64,000 nt of DNA from Marinobacter sp. (GTDB lineage: Bacteria; Pseudomonadota; Gammaproteobacteria; Pseudomonadales; Oleiphilaceae), in assembly GCA_018402255.1 (NCBI GenBank), contig JAGYIS010000004.1, positions 124,001-188,000 on the forward strand, given 5' to 3'. Position 1 is the first letter of the stretch; each line of letters starts with the position of its first letter. The notes under the pieces are model-generated. The model did not search any database. It was not told the DNA's origin and worked only from the letters and a program-made list of their open reading frames with translations. The translations under genes were made by a program, and so were the position numbers. Below, in pieces: positions 1 to 7,974 of the stretch.

Positions 1-96
1 CGCCTCTTCATATCTCGGGTTGTTCTCTGAAATAGCAGTGTTTGCAATAAAAAATTGGCTAAGAAAAACGAATGCGATGGTTGGGGCATGTTTCAT
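1..96 (-). CDS. Small secreted protein, 5' part only (runs off the window)
   Basis: This frame was not in the ORF track because it is cut by the window edge. It starts at an ATG 15 bp downstream of the stop of the next gene and has a GGGA-type ribosome site about eight bases ahead. The first 32 codons read MKHAPTIAFVFLSQFF followed by IANTAISEN, a convincing signal peptide with a small-residue cleavage region. It is probably cotranscribed with the secreted protein upstream of it and is part of the cargo of the integrated element. The mature protein cannot be seen, so no function can be given. Confidence 0.5.
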   Translation of the reverse strand, partial: MKHAPTIAFVFLSQFFIANTAISENNPRYEEA

Positions 97-111
97 TGAA
101 AATTCCCAGTC

Positions 112-504
112 TTATTTCAATTGGTCATCTGAGAACGTTTTTGAGCCGATCACAGCTCCTCCCATGTTTTCTTTGAATACGGTAGAGTTCCCATTGATTG
201 TGTAGGTCACGATGCTATCTGCTGTTTTATCCCGCCAGCGTCCCCACTTTCCGTCCATCTTAGTCGCCCAAATCACGACGCCTGGTTTGGGAAACTTGCA
301 TTTCATTTCCCATCTGGATCCATCCGCTGGCCTTGTGTAGGTAACGAAAGCCTCTTCTCCTTGCATGCTCCCTTCAATAATTGAAGGATCTTTATACATC
401 ATGGTAGCGACAGCGCCTTTACATAAGCCTACTGTTGTGGGCTCTGCTACTGCGACAGAAGAAATCATTCCGACGCCAATCATCAACAGTATGGTTTTTC
501 TCAT
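112..504 (-). CDS. Secreted hypothetical protein, 130 aa
   Basis: I do not recognise the family. The N-terminus (MRKTILLMIGVGMISSVAVA, then EPTT) is a clean signal peptide with an AxA-type cleavage site, so the product should be periplasmic or secreted. The mature part is about 110 residues with two cysteines (in GLCKG and MKCKF) that could form one disulfide, and a tryptophan-rich middle. An AGGAG site lies seven bases before the ATG, which supports translation. It heads a two-gene leftward unit with the truncated secreted protein and is divergent from another secreted protein across about 80 bp. It is cargo of the integrated element; the role is unknown. Confidence 0.6.
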   Translation of the reverse strand: MRKTILLMIGVGMISSVAVAEPTTVGLCKGAVATMMYKDPSIIEGSMQGEEAFVTYTRPADGSRWEMKCKFPKPGVVIWATKMDGKWGRWRDKTADSIVTYTINGNSTVFKENMGGAVIGSKTFSDDQLK

Positions 505-585
505 AGATGCTCCTTGTGCTAATCTAAATTCGTCGCCACGTGCTACAGTTAAGAGGTGTAACCCTCAGATATCAAGGAAAAGTTG

Positions 586-876
586 ATGTTTCGATTGCTT
601 GCTCTACTCGCAACCTCAATCTTCGCGAACGTTGCTACAGGCGCTGATTACGTGCTCAAGTCCGAAACTTTAGTTTGCGATACAGAGAAAACCTATCGCT
701 CGCAGATCAGGCATTTGGTAGAGGGTAATCGTTCTTTGATCAAGGGTTGCGATGTCACGATGGGTGAAGCCTCCGTTAAGTTGGTAGATGCGAATGCTAC
801 CACTCCGTCTAAAGTCGAGTTCACTTTAACAGGTCGTCAAGTTTGGGTCGGAAATAATGGTATTATTTCAAAATAG
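586..876 (+). CDS. Secreted hypothetical protein, 96 aa
   Basis: The ORF track starts at a TTG, but the next codon is an ATG preceded by AAGGA, so I place the start there. The N-terminus MFRLLALLATSIFANVATG followed by ADYVL is a signal peptide. The mature chain is about 77 residues, with two cysteines (TLVCDTE and IKGCDV), and is probably a small periplasmic beta-rich protein. It diverges from the 130-aa secreted protein and faces the tyrosine recombinase convergently. The family is unknown to me. Its position inside the integrated element marks it as accessory. Confidence 0.5.
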   Translation: MFRLLALLATSIFANVATGADYVLKSETLVCDTEKTYRSQIRHLVEGNRSLIKGCDVTMGEASVKLVDANATTPSKVEFTLTGRQVWVGNNGIISK

Positions 877-930
877 CGACTTTGAAGTTGGCTTTTCGGA
901 AGCTGAATTTCCGACTGGTTTTTTGAGCTT

Positions 931-1482
931 CTAGAGTTCAAAGTCAGTGTAGGTGTCTTGAATGTCCTGTTTCTCAATTCCAATATAACGAAGAGTTACA
1001 GAAGGTGTAGAGTGGTTCAGAACTTTACAAATTTTTTCGATCTGAACACCCGCTTTGTACATCTGGAAGCCTCTAGTTTTCCGCATGCTGTGAGTGCCTA
1101 GAGGGATTTTGACTATTTCGCCTATCTCTTTAAACTTTCTTGCAACCGTTGAGCGATCTATAGGTTTGGTTATGGCTGATCTGTTCGCGATTGCTTGGAA
1201 AAGGTAGGTGTGGTCGGGGTAGCTTTGTATACGACGCCTTACAACTTCGAGTGCCTTTGAATTCAGCGTGATATGCCTAGTCTTTCCTGTCTTCGACTCT
1301 CTTAGGATTAACGTCTCAGACTTGAGATTTTCAATTTTGATAGCTAGCAAATCGGAAATCCGTAAAGCTGTGTTAATTCCGAAGATCCAAATATCACTGT
1401 AGATTTCCCCGCCATGCTTTTTGAGAAGGCTGGTAATAGTCTTGATATCATCTAATGATTTTACTGCTTCCACTTCGTTCAT
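931..1482 (-). CDS. Short tyrosine recombinase (integrase catalytic domain)
   Basis: The 183-aa product is essentially only the C-terminal catalytic domain of the phage-integrase family. The active-site pieces are visible in order: the first arginine in NTALRISDLL, the beta-hairpin lysine region in ESKTGKTRHI, the HxxR box in GTHSMRKTRG, and the second histidine and nucleophilic tyrosine in NHSTPSVTLRYIGI. The usual N-terminal core- and arm-binding domains of about 150 residues are missing, so it resembles small FimB/XerC-like enzymes of mobile elements. It lies downstream of the large serine recombinase on the same strand, with a 100-bp spacer full of GTCACA repeats. It could act in inversion, dimer resolution or excision of the element; which is unclear. 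Confidence 0.85.
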   Translation of the reverse strand: MNEVEAVKSLDDIKTITSLLKKHGGEIYSDIWIFGINTALRISDLLAIKIENLKSETLILRESKTGKTRHITLNSKALEVVRRRIQSYPDHTYLFQAIANRSAITKPIDRSTVARKFKEIGEIVKIPLGTHSMRKTRGFQMYKAGVQIEKICKVLNHSTPSVTLRYIGIEKQDIQDTYTDFEL

Positions 1483-1496
1483 AGCACGAATCCTAA

Positions 1497-1603
1497 GTCA
1501 CAAAACGTGTTTGCATGCCATAATATGTGACATAGAAAGAGGTGTCAAGCCTAAGGTGCTTCTATCACTGATTTTGCTAGGTCACAAAATAACATTGTGT
1601 GAC
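1497..1603. repeat. Four GTCACA half-sites forming two inverted pairs
   Basis: Between the two recombinase genes the hexamer GTCACA occurs at 1497 and 1581, and its complement TGTGAC at 1526 and 1598. They form two inverted pairs with spacers of 23 and 11 bp. Three of the four copies share the flank CTAAG, CTAGG or TTAAG (read in the same direction), so they look like copies of one binding site. The second pair overlaps the last codons of the serine recombinase. Possible roles are an operator for the tyrosine recombinase promoter or accessory recombination sites; both are inference. Confidence 0.5.
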
Positions 1604-3231
1604 TTAAGATCTTTGAGAGAGTTAATTAAAGCTTGGTCTGATGGAGCTTCAGACAAGATGCCCTCTCGATTGATTGCTATGAAGCTTTCTTGATAATCCC
1701 AGTCCTCAGAAGCAATTGAACCTAACTCTTCAACTGCTGCTGGCAAGCTAAGGTGTCGAGTAATATAACAGGCGTAATTTTGAGATCGTCTGAGCAATTC
1801 GTATTGAAGCGATGCTCCGCCAGCATCCACAGTAGCTATTGAACCGTTAAGGGTGATTCGATACCCAATTTCTTTGAGCGTTGCGTTGAGCATCACGGTG
1901 TCGTCAGTTACCTCAGTTAAGAAGTTGCTCAGAATTGGCCTAGTCTCTTGGTTGGCTAGGGCCTGTATTTCTGTATTCAGTTGATTTTCACTTTTCCTCA
2001 TGTCGATATAGGTAGCTTCTAACTCTCTGTCTTCAGGATATTTTCTGAGGAAACCTACGATGTTTTCTTTTTCCTTCCTCAACTCTTTGAGCTCTTGCTC
2101 TTTAGAAATTAGCTCCTTGTTGGCTACTCTATCGCTATCTATTTCGGAAGCGACCTGGAGGTGATAATTGTTTGTCGAGTCGTGAATATATTTTAGGACT
2201 TCGTAAGGCCACATCCTGTTGTTTGTACAGTGATTTTTGCCTCTTTTCAGATACGTCGAACAGTTTGCATAAATGATTGTGTAGTCTTTGTGCTTTTTTC
2301 GCCGGTAATAAAATGCTCCGCCACATTTTCCACATACGCAAAGGCCCGAAAGTTCATAGGTAGCGGCTTTGCTCATCATTTTTGAGCGGTTTTCTAGCTG
2401 GTTCTGAATTTCATAATAAGTCGCTCGATCGATGAGTGGCGGATAAACATTTTCAATTCTTTCACTTGGGTTGGTTTTTGAGTTGTTGGGATCGTCCTCC
2501 GCCTTGAAGATTTCCCAGTCACCAATCAGGGCCCGGTTTCTGAACCAGCGCATAAGAGTCGTAGGGTGCCTCTCTCTTAAATCTGGATAGCGGGGTTCTA
2601 ACTTCTCCAAGATCTTTCTAGGCCCATAGCCTTTGAGGTAAAGATCTATACAGTCCTTTACCGCTTGAGCTCTTTTGGGAATTAGTTCGCCTTCTGTGGA
2701 AAGCCAGAAGGGCGTTAATCTATTCACTTTCTCGCCTTCATAGGCTTTCTTTCTCTTGGCTTCGTATCCCGCCCGTACTCGCTCTGAAAGTCGTTTAGAG
2801 TATTCGTGTGCTTGCTGTACCTTGCCAGCGAGAATAAACAGTGAGGAGGTGTCGGTGTCTAAAGTTTCTTTAGAATAGACCTTGCCATCCTCTACCGTGA
2901 CTATTGAAACGTCAGATTTCGTAATTCTCAGGATGATGTCAAACATGTCTGTGGGCGGTAGGCGTCCAATACGGTCAACCGCCTCAACTAGAATTGAGTC
3001 TCCTGCTCTAATGTCCTCGGACTCTATAGCGCTGAGAATTTTTCCTAGATCGTATTTTAAGTTCGCGCCCGAGTAGCCTGAGCGGCCCTTGTCTATAAAT
3101 TCCAGTGTTCCCAGTTTGTAGTCTGGGTTCCTATTGAGCCATTCGCTAACGCGTTGTTCTTGGCGAGGTATGCTAGAGCCCTTTGCTTGACTGCCAGAGG
3201 AAAAGCGGAAATAGGTGTAAGCGGTTGGCAT
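1582..3231 (-). CDS. Large serine recombinase (integrase)
   Basis: The 549-aa product begins with a resolvase/invertase catalytic domain. The YFRFSS motif supplies the nucleophilic serine (about S11), and VDRIGR matches the conserved arginine box near residue 90. It continues into a recombinase domain with a zinc ribbon (CVCGKCGG with later cysteines, around residue 300) and a charged coiled-coil stretch (KEQELKELRKEKE) typical of large serine integrases. Such enzymes join attP and attB without DNA repair synthesis and usually need a directionality factor for excision; none is visible here. Its 5' end faces the comM junction, so it is the most likely agent of the insertion. The last codons contain an inverted GTCACA pair. 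Confidence 0.9.
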   Translation of the reverse strand: MPTAYTYFRFSSGSQAKGSSIPRQEQRVSEWLNRNPDYKLGTLEFIDKGRSGYSGANLKYDLGKILSAIESEDIRAGDSILVEAVDRIGRLPPTDMFDIILRITKSDVSIVTVEDGKVYSKETLDTDTSSLFILAGKVQQAHEYSKRLSERVRAGYEAKRKKAYEGEKVNRLTPFWLSTEGELIPKRAQAVKDCIDLYLKGYGPRKILEKLEPRYPDLRERHPTTLMRWFRNRALIGDWEIFKAEDDPNNSKTNPSERIENVYPPLIDRATYYEIQNQLENRSKMMSKAATYELSGLCVCGKCGGAFYYRRKKHKDYTIIYANCSTYLKRGKNHCTNNRMWPYEVLKYIHDSTNNYHLQVASEIDSDRVANKELISKEQELKELRKEKENIVGFLRKYPEDRELEATYIDMRKSENQLNTEIQALANQETRPILSNFLTEVTDDTVMLNATLKEIGYRITLNGSIATVDAGGASLQYELLRRSQNYACYITRHLSLPAAVEELGSIASEDWDYQESFIAINREGILSEAPSDQALINSLKDLKSHNVIL

Positions 3232-3257
3232 TAGTGTACCCCCTGATTAATTTATGA

Positions 3258-3290
3258 TTCATGCTAACATGAAACCATCCAGGTCGTGGC
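3258..3290. other. Likely attachment-site junction (att) between element and comM
   Basis: To the right, the sequence encodes the conserved ComM stretch QVVAAMNPCPCG. To the left, the frame meets a TAA stop at 3265-3267, so the chromosomal frame must begin at about 3274-3280. A perfect inverted repeat TTCATG-CTAA-CATGAA occupies 3258-3273 directly on the element side, a plausible half-site for the serine recombinase. The exact crossover bases cannot be fixed without the other end of the element. Confidence 0.5.
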
Positions 3291-3789
3291 CGCCATGAAC
3301 CCCTGCCCCTGCGGTTACAGTGGTCACCCCTCTGTTGAGTGCCAGTGTACACCGCCTCAGATTGTGCGTTACCGATCAAAGATCTCTGGTCCTTTATTAG
3401 ACCGTTTTGACCTGCATGTGGAAGTTCCTGTGCAGTCGGGCACTGTGTTATTGGGCGCCGGTGAGGCGGGGGAACCCAGTGCCGGAGTGCGGGAGCGCGT
3501 GTTGCAGGCCCGGGCCAGGCAGGCGGAGCGGGGTGTTCTGAATGCCGGGCTGTCAGGTCGGGCGTTGGACAACGCCTGTCGGCTTGATGCCGACAGTGAA
3601 CGATTGCTGTCAAACGCCATGGAAAAGCTGGGCCTGTCTGCCCGGGCCTTGCACCGGATTTTGCGGGTTGCCCGAACCCTGGCAGATCTCGAGGGGCAGG
3701 CGGTGCTGGGCCGAAGTCACCTGGTGGAGGCGCTTGGTTATCGGCAACTGGACCGTCAGCATGGCCACAATTCGGCGGTCTCCTCCTGA
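3274..3789 (+). pseudogene. comM: comM (yifB) 3' fragment, disrupted by the integrated element
   Basis: The frame encodes the last 170 or so residues of ComM/YifB, an MCM-like AAA+ helicase that promotes branch migration during natural transformation (older annotations call it a Mg-chelatase family protein). MNPCPCGYSG with CQCTP is the cysteine-rich insert, followed by ISGPLLDRFDLHVEVP (sensor region) and the C-terminal LSARALHRILRVARTLADL. The intact family is about 500 aa, so the Walker A and B part is missing here and should lie beyond the left end of the element. A GTG at 3286 could start a fragment, but a functional helicase is not expected. Precise excision would restore the gene. Confidence 0.85.
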
Positions 3790-3861
3790 ACCGGCGGACT
3801 CTGGTAAACTGATTGGCAAGATTTCGATAATCAGATCCATATTGACGGTTGAGGACAACAG

Positions 3862-4587
3862 ATGACTGACCAGAACGAGACCCCCGACGCCTCCGGAGAG
3901 AATCCGGTCACGACCCGCCGCGGCGTGCGAAGTTTTGTGCTGCGCCAGGGCAGGATGACCGAGGGTCAGAAGAAAGCTTACGACCGTAGCTGGCCAAAGT
4001 ATGGCCTGAGTCGGGACAACGGCATGATTGACCCCCGGGAAGTGTTCGGTCGGGACAATATGCTCAATCTTGAGATTGGCTTCGGGATGGGCAAGTCGCT
4101 GGCGGATATGGCTGAGGCGGCGCCGGAGCAGGATTTCATCGGCGTTGAGGTGCACCTGCCCGGTGTGGGTGCTCTGCTGAAGGAAGTGGAAGACCGGGGA
4201 CTGGAGAACGTACGCGTATACAGTATTGATGCCAACGACGTCATTGATCTGTGTCTGCCGGATGCCAGCCTGGATCGGGTGATGGTGTTCTTCCCGGATC
4301 CGTGGCACAAAAAGAAGCACAATAAGCGGCGCCTGATCCAGCATGATTTTGTTCAGCGAATCCGTCATAAATTGCGGGTAGGTGGCATCCTGCACCTGGC
4401 AACAGACTGGGAAAATTACGCGGAACATATGATGGAAGTGATGGCAGATTCCGAAGGCTTTGCCAACACCCGGGAAGAAGGTGGTTTCTCGCCGCGCCCG
4501 GATGAGCGCCCGATCACCAAGTTTGAAAAGCGGGGTGAAAACCTGGGCCACGGCGTTTGGGATTTGTTGTTCTACCGCACCAACTGA
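3862..4587 (+). CDS. trmB: tRNA (guanine-N7-)-methyltransferase TrmB
   Basis: TrmB uses S-adenosylmethionine to make m7G at position 46 of tRNA variable loops. The 241-aa product has the SAM-binding glycine motif [10 protein letters not shown] near residue 70 and the family signature [16 protein letters not shown] near residue 150, which carries the catalytic aspartate. The C-terminal [26 protein letters not shown] is typical. An acidic N-terminal tail of about 25 residues precedes the conserved part. The start has GAGGACA upstream. It stands alone after the comM remnant and converges on a small membrane-protein gene. Confidence 0.97.
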   Translation: MTDQNETPDASGENPVTTRRGVRSFVLRQGRMTEGQKKAYDRSWPKYGLSRDNGMIDPREVFGRDNMLNLEIGFGMGKSLADMAEAAPEQDFIGVEVHLPGVGALLKEVEDRGLENVRVYSIDANDVIDLCLPDASLDRVMVFFPDPWHKKKHNKRRLIQHDFVQRIRHKLRVGGILHLATDWENYAEHMMEVMADSEGFANTREEGGFSPRPDERPITKFEKRGENLGHGVWDLLFYRTN

Positions 4588-4600
4588 GGTTTTGCGCGGT

Positions 4601-4645
4601 CGCCCTCTCAGAGTTAACCGAAGCCGGTCAATGGTTGAGAGGGCG
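4601..4645. terminator. Inverted repeat between convergent genes (possible terminator)
   Basis: CGCCCTCTCA at 4601-4610 pairs perfectly with TGAGAGGGCG at 4636-4645, between the 3' ends of trmB and the membrane protein. The right arm overlaps the last codons of the leftward gene. There is no clear T-tract, so intrinsic termination is uncertain. Confidence 0.35.
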
Positions 4646-5131
4646 CCGTCTGGCAGCACGAATGATCACCAGCCCGGCGATGCCCAGGACAAGGCCGGTG
4701 AGCTTGACCAGAGTCAGGATGGTGGCGGTCACGCTCATGGAGTCCGTGGGCGGGCTCAGGTTGTTCAGCAGCACGATGTTCTCTGCAACATCGCTCACCC
4801 CGGCAATCACGAAAAGCACGCGCACCCAGCGGGCGATCATCCGCTCCCGAATACCTGGCCGGTCTCGGGTAAAGTGTCTGGTTAATTGCAGCAGGGCGGC
4901 GAGGTAGGCCACGATAAACAGAAAATCCACCCACAACGACAGATGTACCCAGATCAGTCCGCCGTCTCGCCAGCTCCGGATGATGGTGTAAGCCTGTTCA
5001 GCCGTGCCGGCCAGCTGGAAGCTGACAATACCCTGTGGCGCAGACCCGGTTTTCAGAGGAAGGTTGATGGCCATCAGTACCAGAAACAGCGCGACGGCCA
5101 CCACAAATGAAATTTTCATGGGCAGGCGCAT
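4628..5131 (-). CDS. Four-helix membrane protein of unknown function
   Basis: The 167-aa product has four predicted membrane helices: residues about 5-22 (ISFVVAVALFLVLMAI), 62-82 (VHLSLWVDFLFIVAYLAAL), 100-122 and 138-158 (LVKLTGLVLGIAGLVII), with a charged loop HFTRDRPGIRERMIARW on the inner face. I do not recognise a named family; similar small membrane proteins are simply annotated as hypothetical. It follows hemW by 40 bp on the same strand and probably ends the metX-to-hemW transcript. A second methionine (MKISF) four codons in is an alternative start. Confidence 0.75.
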   Translation of the reverse strand: MRLPMKISFVVAVALFLVLMAINLPLKTGSAPQGIVSFQLAGTAEQAYTIIRSWRDGGLIWVHLSLWVDFLFIVAYLAALLQLTRHFTRDRPGIRERMIARWVRVLFVIAGVSDVAENIVLLNNLSPPTDSMSVTATILTLVKLTGLVLGIAGLVIIRAARRRPLNH

Positions 5132-5171
5132 GGCGTGATGCCGGGGGCTTGAGACGGCTGAGCTGAGTCCA

Positions 5172-6320
5172 TCACAGAAAGTGTTCCAGCAAACTGTTCA
5201 GATAACGCTGACCCTGGTCCGTCGCCTGAATCCGATCGGGGGTCAACAAGCATTTGTCACGCAACTGTTGAAGTTGTACCGCAACTGACGACAAGGGTAA
5301 ACCTGTACGCATGGAGTACAGGTTTTCCGTGGTGCCCTGTTTCAGTCGCAAAGCGTTCATCATGAACTCCAGTGGCCTTTCGTCCAGCGCAATGGCCTCA
5401 CTGCCGGCGGTTCGTGAGCCAATGCGTTGCAGGTAGGCATCCGGTTGACGGGTTTTCCAGTAGCGTCGGATTTGCCCGTCCGTCAGGCTGACCTTACCGT
5501 GGGCTCCGGCACCCAGGGCCAGATAGTCTCCGAACATCCAGTAATTCAGATTGTGGCGGCTTTCCGAACCGGCCAGGCTCCAGGCCGATACTTCGTAATC
5601 GGTGAAACCTGAGGCTCGCAGTAAGTCACCACCCTGCTGAAAGATGTCCCATAGGCGCTCATCATCGGGCAAGTCCGGAGGTCGCGAGAAAAACTCGGTG
5701 TTCGGCTCGATGGTTAGCTGATACCAGGACAGATGGGCCGGCTGGTGGGCGATGGCTTCACGCAGATCGGCCAGGGCGTGCTCGGATGTCTGGCCGGGCA
5801 GGCCGTGCATCAGGTCAATATTGAAATTATCAAACCCGGCCGAACGTGCCGCGGTAATGGCTTGATGTGCCATGGACTCATCATGAATGCGGCCCAGTGC
5901 TTTGAGCTGTTCAGGCTGGAAGCTTTGCACACCAATTGAGAGCCGATTGATGCCGGCTTCACGAAAGCTGTCAAAGCGCCCGGCCTCCAGTGTGCCGGGG
6001 TTAGCTTCGAGGGTGATTTCGGCGTCGGTTGCAAAGGCCAATCGCTGGCGCAGTTGCTTGAACAGCTGGTGGTAAAAGTTGCCGCTCATCAGTGAGGGCG
6101 TTCCGCCGCCCACAAACACACTTTCAATCGGTCGATCGCGAACAAAACCGAGGTCATGATCAAGATCTTCCAGCAGGGCGTCCAGATAAGCGCTTTCTGG
6201 AATGTCGCCCCGGATGGCGTGGGAGTTGAAGTCGCAGTAGGGGCACTTGCGCACACACCAGGGTACGTGGATGTAGAGGCTTAGCGGCGGAGACACCGGC
6301 GAAAGCGAAGCCGTTGCCAT
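5172..6320 (-). CDS. hemW: Radical SAM heme chaperone HemW
   Basis: HemW binds heme and a 4Fe-4S cluster and is thought to deliver heme to respiratory proteins; it was long misnamed oxygen-independent coproporphyrinogen oxidase. The 382-aa product has the radical-SAM motif CVRKCPYC at residues 22-29. The residue two after the third cysteine is phenylalanine (CDF), whereas true HemN has a fourth cysteine there, which supports HemW. GGGTPSLM near residue 70 and the HemN C-terminal domain (RPLEFMMNALRL) are present. It starts four bases after rdgB ends; the rdgB-hemW pair is widely conserved. Confidence 0.95.
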   Translation of the reverse strand: MATASLSPVSPPLSLYIHVPWCVRKCPYCDFNSHAIRGDIPESAYLDALLEDLDHDLGFVRDRPIESVFVGGGTPSLMSGNFYHQLFKQLRQRLAFATDAEITLEANPGTLEAGRFDSFREAGINRLSIGVQSFQPEQLKALGRIHDESMAHQAITAARSAGFDNFNIDLMHGLPGQTSEHALADLREAIAHQPAHLSWYQLTIEPNTEFFSRPPDLPDDERLWDIFQQGGDLLRASGFTDYEVSAWSLAGSESRHNLNYWMFGDYLALGAGAHGKVSLTDGQIRRYWKTRQPDAYLQRIGSRTAGSEAIALDERPLEFMMNALRLKQGTTENLYSMRTGLPLSSVAVQLQQLRDKCLLTPDRIQATDQGQRYLNSLLEHFL

Positions 6321-6324
6321 GCCC

Positions 6325-6933
6325 TCAGCGCTCCTGCCGGAGCTGTTCCAGCAGGCCGGCCAGGGCGCGCCCGCGGTGGCTGATTTTACCTTTTTGCTGG
6401 CGGGTCAGCTCGGCGGCGCTGCAATTGTATTCCGGTGACAGAAACACCGGATCGTAACCAAAGCCGCCGTCGCCCTGTGGACTGGTCAAAATCTGCCCGG
6501 GCCAGCGGCCGTGGCTGATGATCGGGGTTGGGTCATCAGCGTGTCGAAGATACACCAGGACGCAGTGGAACTGGGCGCCGCGCTGATCTGCGGGCAGCTG
6601 GCGCATGGCGGCCAGCAGGGCCTGAACATTGTCAGCATCGCTGGCGCTGGTGCCAGCGTAGCGAGCCGAGCGCACCCCGGGTTCACCATTCAGGGCATCC
6701 ACAGCAAGTCCACTGTCATCGGCCAGCGCGGGCAGCCCCGTCACTCTTGATGCGTGACGGGCTTTCAGAATGGCATTTTCAATAAAGGTGACCGCGGGCT
6801 CTTCTGCCTCACCGACACCCAGCTCGCCCTGGGGTACAGGCTGCAGACCCAGTGGGCTGAGCAGGTCGTTGAACTCAGCGATCTTGCCCTTGTTGTTGCT
6901 GGCGATAACGAGTTGAGTCATGGCGTCAGTCAT
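6325..6933 (-). CDS. rdgB: XTP/dITP diphosphatase (RdgB/HAM1)
   Basis: This pyrophosphatase removes non-canonical purine nucleotides such as dITP and XTP from the pool. The 202-aa product has the substrate-binding [10 protein letters not shown] motif near the N-terminus and the metal-binding region [26 protein letters not shown] around residue 70. GGFGYDPVF and SHRGRA close the family pattern. The ORF start (MTDAMTQLV) overlaps the end of the DUF4426 gene by 8 bp; the internal ATG (MTQLVIAS) is the other candidate and matches the family length better. Confidence 0.96.
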   Translation of the reverse strand: MTDAMTQLVIASNNKGKIAEFNDLLSPLGLQPVPQGELGVGEAEEPAVTFIENAILKARHASRVTGLPALADDSGLAVDALNGEPGVRSARYAGTSASDADNVQALLAAMRQLPADQRGAQFHCVLVYLRHADDPTPIISHGRWPGQILTSPQGDGGFGYDPVFLSPEYNCSAAELTRQQKGKISHRGRALAGLLEQLRQER

Positions 6934-7372
6934 TGAACAATGTGTGGGAAAACCGGACAGGCAGATCCCGATTGTGGCCGGTGGGGCGGGCTTTGATGTT
7001 GAAGGTCATCAGGTCGGCAGTGCGGTACTGGTACTGGGCAATGAAATAGACCGCATCGCCTTCCTGAATACGCCGGAACGCCAGGAAGTTCACCTGTTGG
7101 ATATCGTTGGCAACCTGGCCCTCAACCTGTCCGCCCACGGGGCGAATCTCGCCATGCTCGCCCTCGGTCATGATCGAAATGTTGATGATGCCGATGCTGC
7201 GACTGCGCTGCAGGTTGTTGGCTCTGGCAACTTCCGGGTCCAGGAAGGTGCTGGGGAAGACGCTCCAGTGCACCTTATATTCGCCAAAATCCTGTTCTCC
7301 GGCATGGGCCTGAGCCAGGATCAGAAGCCCGAAGGCCAGGGTGAGAAACTGTGTGATGGACCGAGCGATCAT
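6926..7372 (-). CDS. DUF4426 domain periplasmic protein
   Basis: The ORF track starts too early. The ATG at 7372 forms an ATGA overlap with the metW stop and begins a signal peptide ([25 protein letters not shown]), so it is taken as the start, giving 148 aa. The mature part ([24 protein letters not shown]) is the DUF4426 family, conserved next to metW/metX in Pseudomonas-like gammaproteobacteria. Its biochemical role is unknown; secretion to the periplasm is predicted. Translational coupling to metW is suggested by the overlap. Confidence 0.85.
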   Translation of the reverse strand: MIARSITQFLTLAFGLLILAQAHAGEQDFGEYKVHWSVFPSTFLDPEVARANNLQRSRSIGIINISIMTEGEHGEIRPVGGQVEGQVANDIQQVNFLAFRRIQEGDAVYFIAQYQYRTADLMTFNIKARPTGHNRDLPVRFSHTLFND

Positions 7373-7974
7373 GATGCGTTCTCCCGTGTGATGCGATAGA
7401 TGGCAATTTCCCCCAACAGGTTTGGCCACAACCTGGCCAGCCAGCTGTTCTGATGCTGGCCATCCACAACCCGACGGCTCTTTACCCGAATGCCTTTTTG
7501 TCGGCACAGCGCTTCAAAATCCTTGAAGGTACACAACCGAATATTGGGGGTGTTGTACCATTTATACGGAAGTGCGTCGGATTCGGGCATACGACCTTTC
7601 AAAGCCAGCCCCCAACGCAAGCGCCAATGGGCAAAGTTCGGGAAGGTGACAATGCCCTCACGGCCAACCCGAAGCATCTCTTCAATGACCTTGTCCGGGC
7701 GACGAACCGCTTGTAATGCCTGGGTCATCAGGACAACGTCGAACATGCCGTCATCAAAATTATCCAGCCCCTGGGTGTCCAGGTTCTGTTCGATAACGCT
7801 GACGCCGCGGCCCATGCAGGTGGTGATGTGGTCCGGGTTGATCTCCAGACCGAAGCCGGTTGCGCCGCGCTCACGCTGCAGGAAATCAAGCAACGTGCCA
7901 TTGCCGCAGCCCAGATCCAGAACATGGTTGCCGGGTTGAACCCACTGCTGAATGATCTCGAGGTCTGGCCTCAT
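7369..7974 (-). CDS. metW: Methionine biosynthesis protein MetW
   Basis: MetW is a methyltransferase-fold protein that works with MetX in homoserine acylation for methionine synthesis. The 201-aa product shows the SAM-type motif [15 protein letters not shown] near residue 18, then [27 protein letters not shown] and a typical MetW core ([15 protein letters not shown]-like, here [16 protein letters not shown]). It overlaps metX (ATGA at 7971-7974) and DUF4426 (ATGA at 7369-7372), so the three are translationally coupled. Confidence 0.95.
   Translation of the reverse strand: MRPDLEIIQQWVQPGNHVLDLGCGNGTLLDFLQRERGATGFGLEINPDHITTCMGRGVSVIEQNLDTQGLDNFDDGMFDVVLMTQALQAVRRPDKVIEEMLRVGREGIVTFPNFAHWRLRWGLALKGRMPESDALPYKWYNTPNIRLCTFKDFEALCRQKGIRVKSRRVVDGQHQNSWLARLWPNLLGEIAIYRITRENAS

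Larger units (their letters stand above)
1..3280. mobile_element. Right end of an integrated element inserted in comM
   Basis: This segment looks visibly richer in A and T than the core genes that follow. It carries two site-specific recombinases (a short tyrosine recombinase and a large serine recombinase) plus small secreted proteins with no housekeeping role. At its right edge the reading frame of comM begins abruptly in the middle of the protein, with an in-frame stop just upstream. The serine recombinase start codon lies about 45 bp from that junction, the usual place for a large serine integrase beside its attachment site. The left end and the comM 5' part must lie outside the window. 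That the serine enzyme, rather than the tyrosine one, made the insertion is an inference from position. Confidence 0.75.

Noticed and set aside
20-205. 61-aa ORF on the plus strand at the left edge
   Set aside because: Overlaps two minus-strand secreted-protein genes that have ribosome sites and signal peptides.
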